Assembly: GCF_010747475.1 (NCBI RefSeq)
Contig: NZ_VSLZ01000001.1
Span: forward strand, 1,302,001-1,366,000
Reading direction: 5' to 3'
DNA: 64,000 nucleotides
Source: Halorussus sp. MSC15.2
Lineage (GTDB): Archaea > Halobacteriota > Halobacteria > Halobacteriales > Haladaptataceae
Shown here: positions 17,892 to 25,869 of the stretch, in pieces
How positions within the stretch are numbered: the stretch's first letter is position 1
Layout: every line of letters begins with the position of its first letter
Made by a program: the position numbers and the translations under genes
Notes under the pieces: model-generated
What the model was told of the DNA's origin: nothing
The model's input: the letters and a program-made list of their open reading frames with translations, nothing else
Databases searched by the model: none

Positions 17892-18839
17892 TTAGCGCGG
17901 CCCGATGGGTTCGCGCGGGAGCGGTTCGTCGTCCTTGATGTCGGCCGCGACCGAATCCATCGTCTCGACCGACAGCGGGGTGGTCTCTCGGACCGCCGCG
18001 AGATGTTCGAGGATGGCCTCCATGCGCTCGAAGTCCCGCTCCTCGGTCAGGTTGTTCGGGTGGAGCCACATGTGGAACACGCCGTCTTCGGTGCTTGCGC
18101 GGTCGATACCTCGCTTGGCCATGCTGACTATCGGGTCGTCGCCGACTCGTTCGGCGGCCGCCCGCGCGCGGCCCTCGAAGCAGAACAGGTAGAGCGACGC
18201 CGGGACGTTGACCAGTCCGTACTCGTCCTCCTCGGGCGTGACCAGCGTCGGCGATACCGCCTTGCTCGGCCAGCCCAGAAGCTTCGCCGCGGACCCCAGA
18301 ACGCCGCGGTCGTACCACCGCCGGGGCTGTGTTCCCCGGTAGCACTTGACGCCGTAGGCCGCCAGCACGTCGCGGTGGCCCACGTAGTTCCGCGGAAAGA
18401 CGACCGAATCGACCGAGAGACCCCGCTCCTCGGAGCGTTCGACGCACTCGCGCATCTCGGCCGACGCTACCTCCCGCGAGACCGACCGCATCTCGACGTG
18501 CGAGAAGGTGTGGCAGCCGACCTCGTGGTCGGCGTCGGCGTTCTCTATCGCGTCGACGAGTTTTGACCCGTACCACTGTTCGTCCCGTCCCTCCCACGTG
18601 CCGGGGTCGCGCTCGAACCAGTCGTCTGCGACCGGGTGGTCGGCGTGGTCGCCGTCGCAGGAGTCGAGCAGGAGGTGGCCGACGACCGCCCACGTCGCCG
18701 GAACATCGTAGTCGTCGAACAGTTCGAGCAGACGGAGCCACGACTCGCGGGCCGTGGCGACCCTGTCCGCTGGCATCCTCTCGCGGTCGTGGAACCCCCA
18801 CGCGAGTTCGGCGTCGAGGGAGAGTACGACAGAACCCAT
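17892..18839 (-). CDS. Polysaccharide deacetylase family protein (NodB-type)
   Basis: 315 aa from ATG 18837-18839. An upstream in-frame ATG at 18902 would add a basic stretch with no family likeness. The metal-site motifs of NodB deacetylases are visible: SLDAELAWGF near the N-terminus (catalytic-base Asp) and HTFSHVEM (H-x3-H zinc ligands, about residue 115). VFPRNYVGH corresponds to a later motif. No signal peptide is seen, so it probably acts on cytoplasmic or lipid-linked substrates. It lies convergent with the tRNA region and co-directional with glmS, 78 bp downstream of the glmS stop. Confidence 0.88.
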   Translation of the reverse strand: MGSVVLSLDAELAWGFHDRERMPADRVATARESWLRLLELFDDYDVPATWAVVGHLLLDSCDGDHADHPVADDWFERDPGTWEGRDEQWYGSKLVDAIENADADHEVGCHTFSHVEMRSVSREVASAEMRECVERSEERGLSVDSVVFPRNYVGHRDVLAAYGVKCYRGTQPRRWYDRGVLGSAAKLLGWPSKAVSPTLVTPEEDEYGLVNVPASLYLFCFEGRARAAAERVGDDPIVSMAKRGIDRASTEDGVFHMWLHPNNLTEERDFERMEAILEHLAAVRETTPLSVETMDSVAADIKDDEPLPREPIGPR

Positions 18840-18917
18840 CGTATCGTAGCTATCGGAGGGTCGGCGAGTAAATCGGACCGACCGTTCAGGAGCGTTCTGC
18901 ACGGTAATCGGGGGTTT

Positions 18918-20738
18918 CTACTCGACGGTCACGCTCTTTGCGAGATTTCTCGGCTTGTCGATTGCTCGTTCGAGCAGGTCTGCCGCGTGGTACGACACCA
19001 ACTGCAACTGGACGTTCGCCAACACGCCCGCGACGTCGGGGTGGGTATCGGGAATCGTCAGCACCTCGTCGGCGTACTGGTGGACCGAGTCCTGTCCGTC
19101 GCTGGCGACCGCGACCACGGGTGCGCCCCGTGCCTCGGCCTCCTTGACGTTACCGAGGGTCTTCTCGTCGTTACGTCCGGTGAACACCGCGAACACCGGC
19201 GTGTCGGACGTGACGAGCGCGAGCGGTCCGTGTTTGAGTTCGCCCGCGGCGAACCCCTCGGCGTGTTCGTAGGATATCTCCTTGAACTTCAGCGCGCCCT
19301 CCAGCGCGACCGGTCGGACCGACCCCCGGCCGATGAAGAAGTACGCGTCGCTGTCGCGGTACTGCTCGGCGACTCGCCGGGCGCTGCTGTAGTCGAGAAT
19401 CTGCTGGACGTGGCCCGGCAGGTCCGCGAGGGCACCGAGTCGCTCGCGGGTATCGTCGGTCCACGTTCCGGTCACGTCGCGGACGAGACGCTCGGCGAGC
19501 AGCGCGAGCGAGACGACCTGCGAGGAGAACGTCTTGGTCGCCGCGACGCCGATTTCGGGTCCGGCCCGGATGAACAGCGCGTCGTCGCACTCGCGGGCCG
19601 CGGTCGAACCCACGACGTTCGTCACCGCGAGCGTGGTCGCACCCGAGGCGTTGGCCTGCCGGAGGGCGGACAGAGTGTCGGCGGTCTCGCCGCTCTGCGT
19701 GACGCCGACGACCAGCGTGTTCTCGTCCACGGGTGGCTGACCGGTCGCGTACTCGCTGGCGAGGAACGTCTGGGCGGGGACGCCGCCCGCCGAGAGGTAC
19801 TGCGCGCCGACCAGCCCGGCGTGGTACGAGGTGCCGCAGGCGACGAACTGGACCCGGTCCACGTCCGCGAAGGTCCCGGCGGGGAAGTCTTCGAGGTCGA
19901 TGTCGCCGGTGGCGGGGTCGGCCCGCCCGCGGAGGGTCTGACGGAGCGCGGCGGGTTGCTCGTGAATCTCCTTGAGCATGTAGTGGTCGTATCCGCCCTT
20001 CCCGGCGTCTTCCGGGTCCCAATCGACCGTCTGGACCGACCGCTCTACCGTCTCGCCCTCGGCGGCCGTGATGCGGTGGTCGTCGGACTCCACGACGACG
20101 ACGTCACCGTCGTCGAGATATATCACGTCGTCGGTGAAGTCGAGGAACGCGGGCACGTCGCTGGCGAGGAAGTACTCGCCGTCGCTCACGCCCAGCACCA
20201 GCGGCGACCCCCGTCGCGTGGCGTACACCGCGTGGTCGCGCTCGGTTATCATCGCCACGGCGTAACTTCCCGACAGTTCGTCGAGCGTCGCTCGGAACGC
20301 GGTCTCGGGGTCGGCACCCCTCGCGAGTTCCTCCTCCACGAGGTGCGGGATGACCTCGGTGTCGGTGTCGCTCTCGAACTCGTGACCGCGGGCCTGTAGC
20401 TCGGACTTGAGTTCGTCGTAGTTCTCGATGATACCGTTGTGGACCACGGCCACGTCGCCCGTGCAGTCGGTGTGGGGGTGAGCGTTGGCGTCGCTCGGCG
20501 GGCCGTGAGTGCTCCATCGGGTGTGCCCGATGCCGAGACCGCCGTCCGGTACCTCGTCGGCGAGCGCCTCCTTCAGGTGCGAAATCTCGCCCTCGCGCTT
20601 GAACACCTCGGGACCGCCACCGTTCTTGATGGCGACTCCGGCCGAATCGTACCCCCGGTACTCCAGATTCTCGAGTCCCGTGAGCAGTTCGTCGACGGCG
20701 TCGTCGTCACCGCCGATTCGGGCGATGATGCCACACAT
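18918..20738 (-). CDS. glmS: Glutamine--fructose-6-phosphate aminotransferase (isomerizing) GlmS
   Basis: 606 aa. Start fixed by the obligatory MCGI N-terminus: Cys2 is the nucleophile of the glutaminase domain after Met removal. The first half has LEYRGYDSAG, HTRWSTHG and HNGIIENYDELK. Two SIS isomerase domains follow (VACGTSYHAGLVGAQ, and FFIGRGSVRPVALEGALK with LKHGPLAL). It converts fructose-6-phosphate and glutamine to glucosamine-6-phosphate, the entry to UDP-GlcNAc. It is divergent from the GlmU-type gene. A copy of the RTAACAAAG element in sense orientation lies 214 bp upstream. Confidence 0.96.
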   Translation of the reverse strand: MCGIIARIGGDDDAVDELLTGLENLEYRGYDSAGVAIKNGGGPEVFKREGEISHLKEALADEVPDGGLGIGHTRWSTHGPPSDANAHPHTDCTGDVAVVHNGIIENYDELKSELQARGHEFESDTDTEVIPHLVEEELARGADPETAFRATLDELSGSYAVAMITERDHAVYATRRGSPLVLGVSDGEYFLASDVPAFLDFTDDVIYLDDGDVVVVESDDHRITAAEGETVERSVQTVDWDPEDAGKGGYDHYMLKEIHEQPAALRQTLRGRADPATGDIDLEDFPAGTFADVDRVQFVACGTSYHAGLVGAQYLSAGGVPAQTFLASEYATGQPPVDENTLVVGVTQSGETADTLSALRQANASGATTLAVTNVVGSTAARECDDALFIRAGPEIGVAATKTFSSQVVSLALLAERLVRDVTGTWTDDTRERLGALADLPGHVQQILDYSSARRVAEQYRDSDAYFFIGRGSVRPVALEGALKFKEISYEHAEGFAAGELKHGPLALVTSDTPVFAVFTGRNDEKTLGNVKEAEARGAPVVAVASDGQDSVHQYADEVLTIPDTHPDVAGVLANVQLQLVSYHAADLLERAIDKPRNLAKSVTVE

Positions 20739-20952
20739 CAGCGGCACACCCCCGTCGTCTCGGTCGCTTGCGTCGTATTGGTAGCTATCATGATTAGAGC
20801 ATCGTAGTGCGATAGTCGTTCGGGACGGTGTCGTACGGTCCGTCACGTAACCTCCGCCTATCGTTCGCGCCGTCCAATCCATCGCGCATTGTACCGTCCT
20901 GACCGCCCTCACGTGCGAGGCGGGTGCTGTTCGACAGATTGCCACCGGACCC

Positions 20953-20973
20953 CTTTGTTATACGCTCGCTGAC
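20953..20973 (-). promoter_or_regulatory. Bipartite element GTCAG-7 nt-ATAACAAAG, facing glmS
   Basis: One of 11 copies of CAR-N7-RTAACAAAG in the window. Sense orientation with respect to glmS, 214 bp ahead of its start codon. This is the most distant copy, implying a long leader or an upstream operator role. Confidence 0.6.
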
Positions 20974-21129
20974 CGCAGGGTAGGGCAAAATACGTCGGGC
21001 GTAGGGCCGACTTATCGCCGTTCGTCGGTCCGTTCTCGCCGAGCGTACCGCGGTTCGGTCCCCCGTTCGGGCACCGCGTTATTCGAGGGAAGTGGTCACT
21101 ATCGGTACGGTACCTCACACTTACCCGCG

Positions 21130-21150
21130 TACAAGGAGGTGGTAACAAAG
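21130..21150 (+). promoter_or_regulatory. Bipartite element TACAA-7 nt-GTAACAAAG, facing the GlmU-type gene
   Basis: Sense orientation, with 24 bp between its last base and the ATG. This is the position of a TATA box for a leaderless transcript. No other TATA-like sequence is present nearby. Confidence 0.7.
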
Positions 21151-21174
21151 GTCTCGCCCCGAGTCGTTCCCACG

Positions 21175-22371
21175 ATGACAGCCGAGAGCATTCAGGCGGT
21201 CGTTCTCGCGGCGGGCGAGGGAACGCGAATTCGGCCACTGTCGGCGTCGCTCCCCAAACCGATGCTGCCGGTTGCGGACCGACCGCTGGCCGCCCACGCG
21301 GCCGACGCCGCCGTGGACGCGGGCGCGGACGAACTCGTGGTCGTCGTCGGTTACGAGGCCGACGCCGTCCGTGACTACTTCGGCGAGGAGTACGCGGGTA
21401 TCCCGGTGCGTTACGCCGTGCAGGAGTCCCAGTCGGGCACCGCCGACGCGGTGCGTGCGGCCCGCGACCTGTTAGACGGTCCCTTCGCGGTCCTCAACGG
21501 CGACAACCTCTACGACTCCGAGAATATCGAAGCGCTGTTCGAGGCGGGACCGGCGGTCGGCGCGATGCGGGTCGAAGACCCCTCGAACTACGGCGTCCTC
21601 TCGACGGACGGCGACACCGTCACCGACATCGTCGAGAAACCAACCGACCCACCCACCGACCTCGCCAACACGGGGGCGTACCTGTTTCCCGAGGCGGCCC
21701 GCGATTGGCTCGACGTGCCCGAGAGCGAGCGCGGCGAACGCGAGATAACCGACGTTCTCGCGCGCGCCGTCGAGGAGTACGACGTCTCGGCGGTCGAACT
21801 CGACAAGTGGCTCGACGTGGGGCGTCCGTGGGAACTGCTGGAAGCCAACGAGTGGAAACTCGGCGAGTTGGACCGCGACCTCCGGGGAACCGTCCACGAG
21901 GACGCCGACATCCGGGGCGACGTGGTGGTCGAGGAAGGAGCGACCGTGGACGCGGGAGTGGTAATCGAGGGTCCGGCGCTGGTGCGCTCGGGCGCGAGCG
22001 TCGGGCCAAACGCGTACGTCCGCGGCGCGACGCTCGTCGATGAAGACGCCAAAATCGGCCACAGCGTCGAGGTCAAGAACAGCGTCCTCGGCCGAGGCAC
22101 GCACGTCGCACACCTCAGTTACGTCGGCGATAGCGTGCTGGGTCGCGACGTGAACTTCGGCGCGGGCACGAACGTCGCCAACCTCCGCCACGACGACAAG
22201 CCGGTAACGTTCACAGTGAAGGGAGAGCGCGTCTCGACCGGCCGCCGGAAGTTCGGCGTCGTCGCCGGAGACGGCGCGAAAACCGGCATCAACGCGAGTC
22301 TGAACGTCGGGACGAAGCTCTCGCCGGGCGTGGGCGTTCCGCCGGGCGAGACGGTCACGCGGGACCGATAG
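21175..22371 (+). CDS. glmU: GlmU-type sugar nucleotidyltransferase / acetyltransferase
   Basis: 398 aa from ATG 21175. The N-terminal nucleotidyltransferase has AVVLAAGEGTRIRPLS (nucleotide-binding loop), a downstream KPMLP lysine, and the metal-site NGDNLY. The C-terminal left-handed beta-helix has hexapeptide-type repeats (about 245-385: ADIRGDVVVEEGATV, VEVKNSVLGRGTHV). This matches archaeal bifunctional enzymes that acetylate GlcN-1-P and form UDP-GlcNAc. A glucose-1-phosphate thymidylyl/uridylyl-type activity cannot be excluded. Together with glmS and glmM in this window it completes a UDP-GlcNAc route. Confidence 0.85.
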   Translation: MTAESIQAVVLAAGEGTRIRPLSASLPKPMLPVADRPLAAHAADAAVDAGADELVVVVGYEADAVRDYFGEEYAGIPVRYAVQESQSGTADAVRAARDLLDGPFAVLNGDNLYDSENIEALFEAGPAVGAMRVEDPSNYGVLSTDGDTVTDIVEKPTDPPTDLANTGAYLFPEAARDWLDVPESERGEREITDVLARAVEEYDVSAVELDKWLDVGRPWELLEANEWKLGELDRDLRGTVHEDADIRGDVVVEEGATVDAGVVIEGPALVRSGASVGPNAYVRGATLVDEDAKIGHSVEVKNSVLGRGTHVAHLSYVGDSVLGRDVNFGAGTNVANLRHDDKPVTFTVKGERVSTGRRKFGVVAGDGAKTGINASLNVGTKLSPGVGVPPGETVTRDR

Positions 22372-22403
22372 TGGAGGCGAGGTCGGCTATCGGCGTCGGC
22401 CGG

Positions 22404-22817
22404 TCAGTTGTTTATCTCTTCGGGCTTGACCCAGACCACGAAGTCGTCGTCCTGTCGGACGATACCGCGGACCGACTCGCTCTCGACGCTCTCGTCTACC
22501 TCGCCGCTGTCGATGCTGACGACCTGATTCACCGCGTCGATGAGCCAACCGACGTTCTCGCCATCGCCGTCGCCTTCGAGGACGACGACGCGCTGGCCGG
22601 TTTCGGTCGTCTCCAAGTCCAGCACTTGTTTGGGATTGATGATGGTGGTCGTCGTTCCGCGGAGGTCCATCACACCTTCGACACGAGGCTCGGAGTTCGG
22701 GAGGGGTGTCAGTTCCTCCTTGTCGACAATTTCGTCCACGTGCGCGATGTCGATGCAATACTTCCGGTCCTCGAGCCTGAATTCGAGGACCTGAACGTCG
22801 CCGACGGTCTCTGGCAT
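22404..22817 (-). CDS. cheW: Chemotaxis coupling protein CheW
   Basis: 137 aa, a single CheW domain. It has VLEFRLEDRKYCIDIAHVDE at the N-terminus, then TPLPNSEPRVEGVMDLRG and INPKQVLDL. WLIDAVNQVVSID matches the second sub-domain. CheW docks CheA to transducers. It is transcribed divergently from the winged-helix gene and is the only CheW in the window. Confidence 0.95.
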   Translation of the reverse strand: MPETVGDVQVLEFRLEDRKYCIDIAHVDEIVDKEELTPLPNSEPRVEGVMDLRGTTTTIINPKQVLDLETTETGQRVVVLEGDGDGENVGWLIDAVNQVVSIDSGEVDESVESESVRGIVRQDDDFVVWVKPEEINN

Positions 22818-22892
22818 GTTCGATGCGACCCGCGGGGACCACTTTACTGTTCCGGCGCCGACTACTCGGTCCCGGCTGACGAATCGGCTACG

Positions 22893-22906
22893 GTACCTTT
22901 TTAACC
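22893..22906 (+). promoter_or_regulatory. TATA-like promoter of the winged-helix regulator
   Basis: ACCTTTTTAACCC centred about 30 bp ahead of the ATG at 22930, fitting a leaderless transcript. Confidence 0.45.
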
Positions 22907-22929
22907 CACGTTTTCAAACGCGATAACTG

Positions 22930-23268
22930 ATGGAGGCCGTCGAACTCCTCCGAGTACTCGGCAACAAGTACAACGCCGAGATACTCCGGGCCACGAACGA
23001 ACCCAAGTCGGCCCAGGAGCTGAGCGACGAACTCGAAATCCCGATAGCGACCAGCTACCGCCGAATCGAGGAACTCACCGAGGCCGAACTCCTCGAACTG
23101 TCGGGCCGGGAGTTCTCGGACGAAGGGAGACGCACGAAAGTCTACCGACGCAACGTCGATGCACTCGAAATTTCGTTCGAGGACGGAGCTATCGACGTGT
23201 CGGCCGAGGACCGGCCCGAAGTGGACAACGCGCTCGCGGACGTGTGGCGCGACCTCAAGGCGGAGTGA
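22930..23268 (+). CDS. Winged-helix transcriptional regulator (ArsR-like)
   Basis: 112 aa. A helix-turn-helix is seen in KSAQELSDELEIPIATSYRR followed by IEELTEAELLEL. A wing strand RTKVYRRN and a short C-terminal helix complete it. No sensor domain or metal-binding cysteines. It lies between cheW and the archaellin gene, so control of archaellin or chemotaxis genes is a reasonable guess, not shown. The next small membrane gene follows in the same direction. Confidence 0.8.
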   Translation: MEAVELLRVLGNKYNAEILRATNEPKSAQELSDELEIPIATSYRRIEELTEAELLELSGREFSDEGRRTKVYRRNVDALEISFEDGAIDVSAEDRPEVDNALADVWRDLKAE

Positions 23269-23355
23269 GTGCAATCGCTCTCCGGGACGGTAGCTTGCGC
23301 ACGCTCCCGGCCCGACCACGTCGCGCAGGTCGGCGGTCTCTCAAACAGAGAACCC

Positions 23356-23637
23356 ATGCAAACGATAGAACTGCTGTATACGGTGTTCAGTCTGACCCTG
23401 GCAGTCGCCGGTCTCTCCATGGTCGGATTCGCGGTTCGCGCGTACAATCGAACGTCGCGGCAGGCGATGTTCCATCTGTCGGTCGGTTTCACACTCATCG
23501 TCGCGGCGGCGATAGCGACGACGGTCAGTGCGTTTGCGACTAACTTCGAACAGACTCGGATGCTACTCTCGGTCAACTACCTCATCACGACCGTCGGTTA
23601 CCTCTTCGTCATCTACAGTATCACTGCGCACAGATGA
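23356..23637 (+). CDS. Small three-helix membrane protein (DUF7521-like)
   Basis: 93 aa from ATG 23356. An earlier in-frame start at 23269 would add a non-conserved basic stretch. Three hydrophobic helices: LLYTVFSLTLAVAGLSMVGF, LSVGFTLIVAAAIATTVSAF and LLSVNYLITTVGYLFVIYSI. Such proteins commonly sit beside winged-helix regulators in haloarchaea and may sense the membrane state for them. Function unknown. Confidence 0.75.
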   Translation: MQTIELLYTVFSLTLAVAGLSMVGFAVRAYNRTSRQAMFHLSVGFTLIVAAAIATTVSAFATNFEQTRMLLSVNYLITTVGYLFVIYSITAHR

Positions 23638-23748
23638 GTCGGGTCGGCCGAAATTCCACCGCTCGGAGTGTTTTGCCGGAGTATACGCTATCTGTCTGGT
23701 TCCGGACCCGTCGCATCGACCAATATCACGTCTGATAATCGTGGCCGT

Positions 23749-23760
23749 AGATTTATTACG
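23749..23760 (+). promoter_or_regulatory. TATA-like promoter of the archaellin gene
   Basis: AGATTTATTACG lies about 70-80 bp ahead of the archaellin ATG, so a 5' leader of about 45-50 nt is expected. Unlike most genes here, this one would not be leaderless. Confidence 0.45.
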
Positions 23761-23829
23761 GAGGTTTGTATCGTTCCGGATAGAGTCCGTGGTCAATGTC
23801 ACATTGACGTTCGGACAGGACGTGAGAAA

Positions 23830-24411
23830 ATGAAAGAAAAAATCAAAGAGCGGTTAACTGACAGAGGTCAAGTGGGTATCGGTACACTCATCGTGTTCAT
23901 CGCGATGGTGCTGGTCGCCGCAATCGCGGCGGGCGTTCTCATCAACACGGCGGGATTCCTCCAGACGAAGTCCGAGCAGACTGGTCAGGAGTCCAGCGCG
24001 CAGGTCTCGAACCGCGTGCAGGTCGTGAGTGCGTTCGGTAGTGTCGCAAACGAACAGGTCACCGACATCAGCCTGACGGTCATGCGCGGGTCCGGGTCCG
24101 ACGATATCAATCTCTCGGCCGCCACGATAGAGTGGATTGGTCCGGAGAAAGCCCAGACTCTCGTGTACGGTGACAGCGCGAACGATACGCAGTTCACCGT
24201 CAACACCATCAAAGACCCTGACGGCTCCAAGCCCGTCCTCAACACGCAGGACGACCGCCTCGAAATCAAGATGACTCCCAAGCAGATTTCGAGTCCGCTC
24301 GGTGAGGGCGAAGAGGTCAAACTGAAGCTCACCACGCAGTACGGGGCAGTGACGCTCTACCGCGCCAACGTCCCGCAGTCGCTCTCGCAGGAGAGCGCAG
24401 TCACGGTCTAA
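23830..24411 (+). CDS. arlA: Archaellin (major filament subunit)
   Basis: 193 aa. A short basic leader [13 protein letters not shown] ends in the class III signal site, with PibD cleavage expected between Gly13 and Gln14 (QVGIGTL). The long hydrophobic helix [20 protein letters not shown] that forms the filament core follows, then [13 protein letters not shown] and a beta-rich outer domain. N-glycosylation sequons NLS and NDT are present. Start at ATG 23830 gives a normal-length leader. This is the only archaellin gene in the window, about 11 kb from arlJ. A hairpin/poly-T terminator follows. Confidence 0.95.
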   Translation: MKEKIKERLTDRGQVGIGTLIVFIAMVLVAAIAAGVLINTAGFLQTKSEQTGQESSAQVSNRVQVVSAFGSVANEQVTDISLTVMRGSGSDDINLSAATIEWIGPEKAQTLVYGDSANDTQFTVNTIKDPDGSKPVLNTQDDRLEIKMTPKQISSPLGEGEEVKLKLTTQYGAVTLYRANVPQSLSQESAVTV

Positions 24412-24439
24412 CGCGCACAGTTCGCTAACCGACCTTCCT

Positions 24440-24472
24440 CTCGACGTTCAGTCGAGTACCACCACGTTTTTT
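24440..24472 (+). terminator. Hairpin plus T6 terminator of the archaellin gene
   Basis: CTCGAC (24440-24445) pairs with GTCGAG (24451-24456) around a 5-nt loop. A T6 run follows at 24467-24472. A clear poly-T site is rare in this G+C-rich window and fits a strongly expressed gene. Confidence 0.6.
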
Positions 24473-24497
24473 CTCGGACCGATTCGATTGGACAGTC

Positions 24498-25718
24498 GTG
24501 ACTTCGCTGTTCGAACTGGAAAAGACGGGGGACGTAGACAAACTCACCACGCTGTTGACCAACAGCAACAGCGAACCGGTCCGTCAGCGCGCGGCCGACA
24601 TCCTCGGCGAGGTGGACGCCGAGGACCGCAACGTGCTGGACCCGCTGGTGACTGCGGCCCAGAGCGACGACAGCGAAGTGGTTCGCGCCGCGGCCATCGA
24701 CGCTCTCGACCAGCGTCACGCCGTCGAACGGTTGGTCTCCGCGCTGACCGGCGAGGAGGTTCCGACCGAAGGAGCCGAGTGGGCGCGCGCGGAGGCGCTG
24801 GTCGAGACCCTCTCGGCGGACCAACCGGAACTCCGGATGGCCTCGGCCAACGCGCTGGGTCGCATCGGCAACAAAGCCGGGACGAAGGCGCTCGTGGGCC
24901 GTCTCGGCGACCCCGACCAGCGAGTCCGAGCGCGGGCGGCCCGCGCGCTCGGCCGCATCGAGGACCCGCGGGCCGTCTCGGCGCTTCGGAAGCGACTGGG
25001 CGACGAGAGCGTCGAGGTCCGACGCGAGGCCGCCGACTCGCTCGGTCGCATCGGCGGCGAGGAGTCGCTCGAAGCGCTGCTGGACCTGCTCGATGACGAG
25101 AGCGAGACCGTCCGGCGCATCGCGGCCAACTCGCTCGGTAACTTCGGCAGCGCGAAACCGCTGGACGCGCTGGTCTCGTTACTGTCGGACGAGGTCGAGG
25201 CGGTCCGGCGAGCGGCGGTGTTCTCGCTCATCGAACTCCTCTCGAACGCGCCCGGCCAGCAGAGCCACCAGTTGCGCGAACGGATGGTCGAGAAACTGAG
25301 CGCGACCGACCACCGGAGCGTCGTGGACTCGCTGGTGGACATCCTTGACCAAGGGACCCAACCCCACCAGCGTCGGAACGCGGCGTGGTTGCTCGGCAGA
25401 GTGACCGGCGAGCGCAACCGGGAGGCAGCCATCGAGGCGCTGGCGTCGGTGTTGGACGACAAGGACGGGATGACCGCGCAGTTCGCCGCGACCAGCATCG
25501 CCAACGTCGGGGGCGAGAGCGCCGAGGACGCCCTGCTGGACGTGTTGGACGACCCCGAGGCGAGTAGCGACGCTCGGTCCAAGGCGGCGTTCACGCTCGG
25601 AAAGGTCGGCGGCGAACGCGCTCGCCGGCGACTCGACGCCATCATCGACGACACCGACGACGAGGAGGTCCGGGAACGGGCGTTCTCCGCGCTCTCGAAA
25701 CTCGGTGGGAGAGGGTAG
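24498..25718 (+). CDS. HEAT-repeat (PBS-lyase type) protein
   Basis: 406 aa from GTG 24498. About ten HEAT units repeat with a period near 31 aa. Examples are RQRAADILGEVD, RMASANALGRIGNKAGTKAL, RARAARALGRIEDPRAVSAL and RREAADSLGRIGGEESLEAL. No membrane segment or catalytic motif. HEAT proteins are scaffolds. In Halobacterium salinarum a HEAT-like protein is encoded next to cheF and was reported to contact Che proteins. Here it sits between archaellin and transducer genes, close to a cheF, which fits that role. Confidence 0.85.
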   Translation: MTSLFELEKTGDVDKLTTLLTNSNSEPVRQRAADILGEVDAEDRNVLDPLVTAAQSDDSEVVRAAAIDALDQRHAVERLVSALTGEEVPTEGAEWARAEALVETLSADQPELRMASANALGRIGNKAGTKALVGRLGDPDQRVRARAARALGRIEDPRAVSALRKRLGDESVEVRREAADSLGRIGGEESLEALLDLLDDESETVRRIAANSLGNFGSAKPLDALVSLLSDEVEAVRRAAVFSLIELLSNAPGQQSHQLRERMVEKLSATDHRSVVDSLVDILDQGTQPHQRRNAAWLLGRVTGERNREAAIEALASVLDDKDGMTAQFAATSIANVGGESAEDALLDVLDDPEASSDARSKAAFTLGKVGGERARRRLDAIIDDTDDEEVRERAFSALSKLGGRG

Positions 25719-25834
25719 GGGTGTCGGCGATACAGCGCCGGATAGCGGACGCCTGCGCCGGAACTGAGGCGGAATCGTGACGGCGCCCGACTTGCGCACG
25801 CCACCGGGTTATCGCGCGTGAAATTTGCGTAAAA

Positions 25835-25842
25835 CTTTATAT
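25835..25842 (+). promoter_or_regulatory. TATA box of the soluble transducer gene
   Basis: CTTTATAT, 27 bp before the ATG at 25870 and preceded by the A-rich GTAAAA. This is a canonical position for a leaderless transcript. Confidence 0.6.
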
Positions 25843-25869
25843 CCGGTTGGTGTCTCTTTCAGGCATAAG

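Larger units (their letters stand above)
20739..21174. other. Divergent regulatory region between glmS and the GlmU-type gene
   Basis: 436 bp without a credible gene. It carries two copies of the bipartite RTAACAAAG element, one pointing at each gene. An AAGGAGG string at about 21133 resembles a Shine-Dalgarno site but is about 35 nt ahead of the ATG and inside the element spacer, so it is not read as one. Confidence 0.6.

Noticed and set aside
17630-17938. Arg/Pro-rich ORF in the spacer after the tRNA-like gene
   Set aside because: Low-complexity composition, no start signals, and overlaps the 3' end of the deacetylase gene on the other strand.
21133-21139. AAGGAGG as a Shine-Dalgarno site for the GlmU-type gene, with a GTG start at 21139
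   Set aside because: The GTG follows directly with no spacing, the added residues are unlike the family, and the real ATG is about 35 nt away. The string falls in the spacer of the bipartite element.
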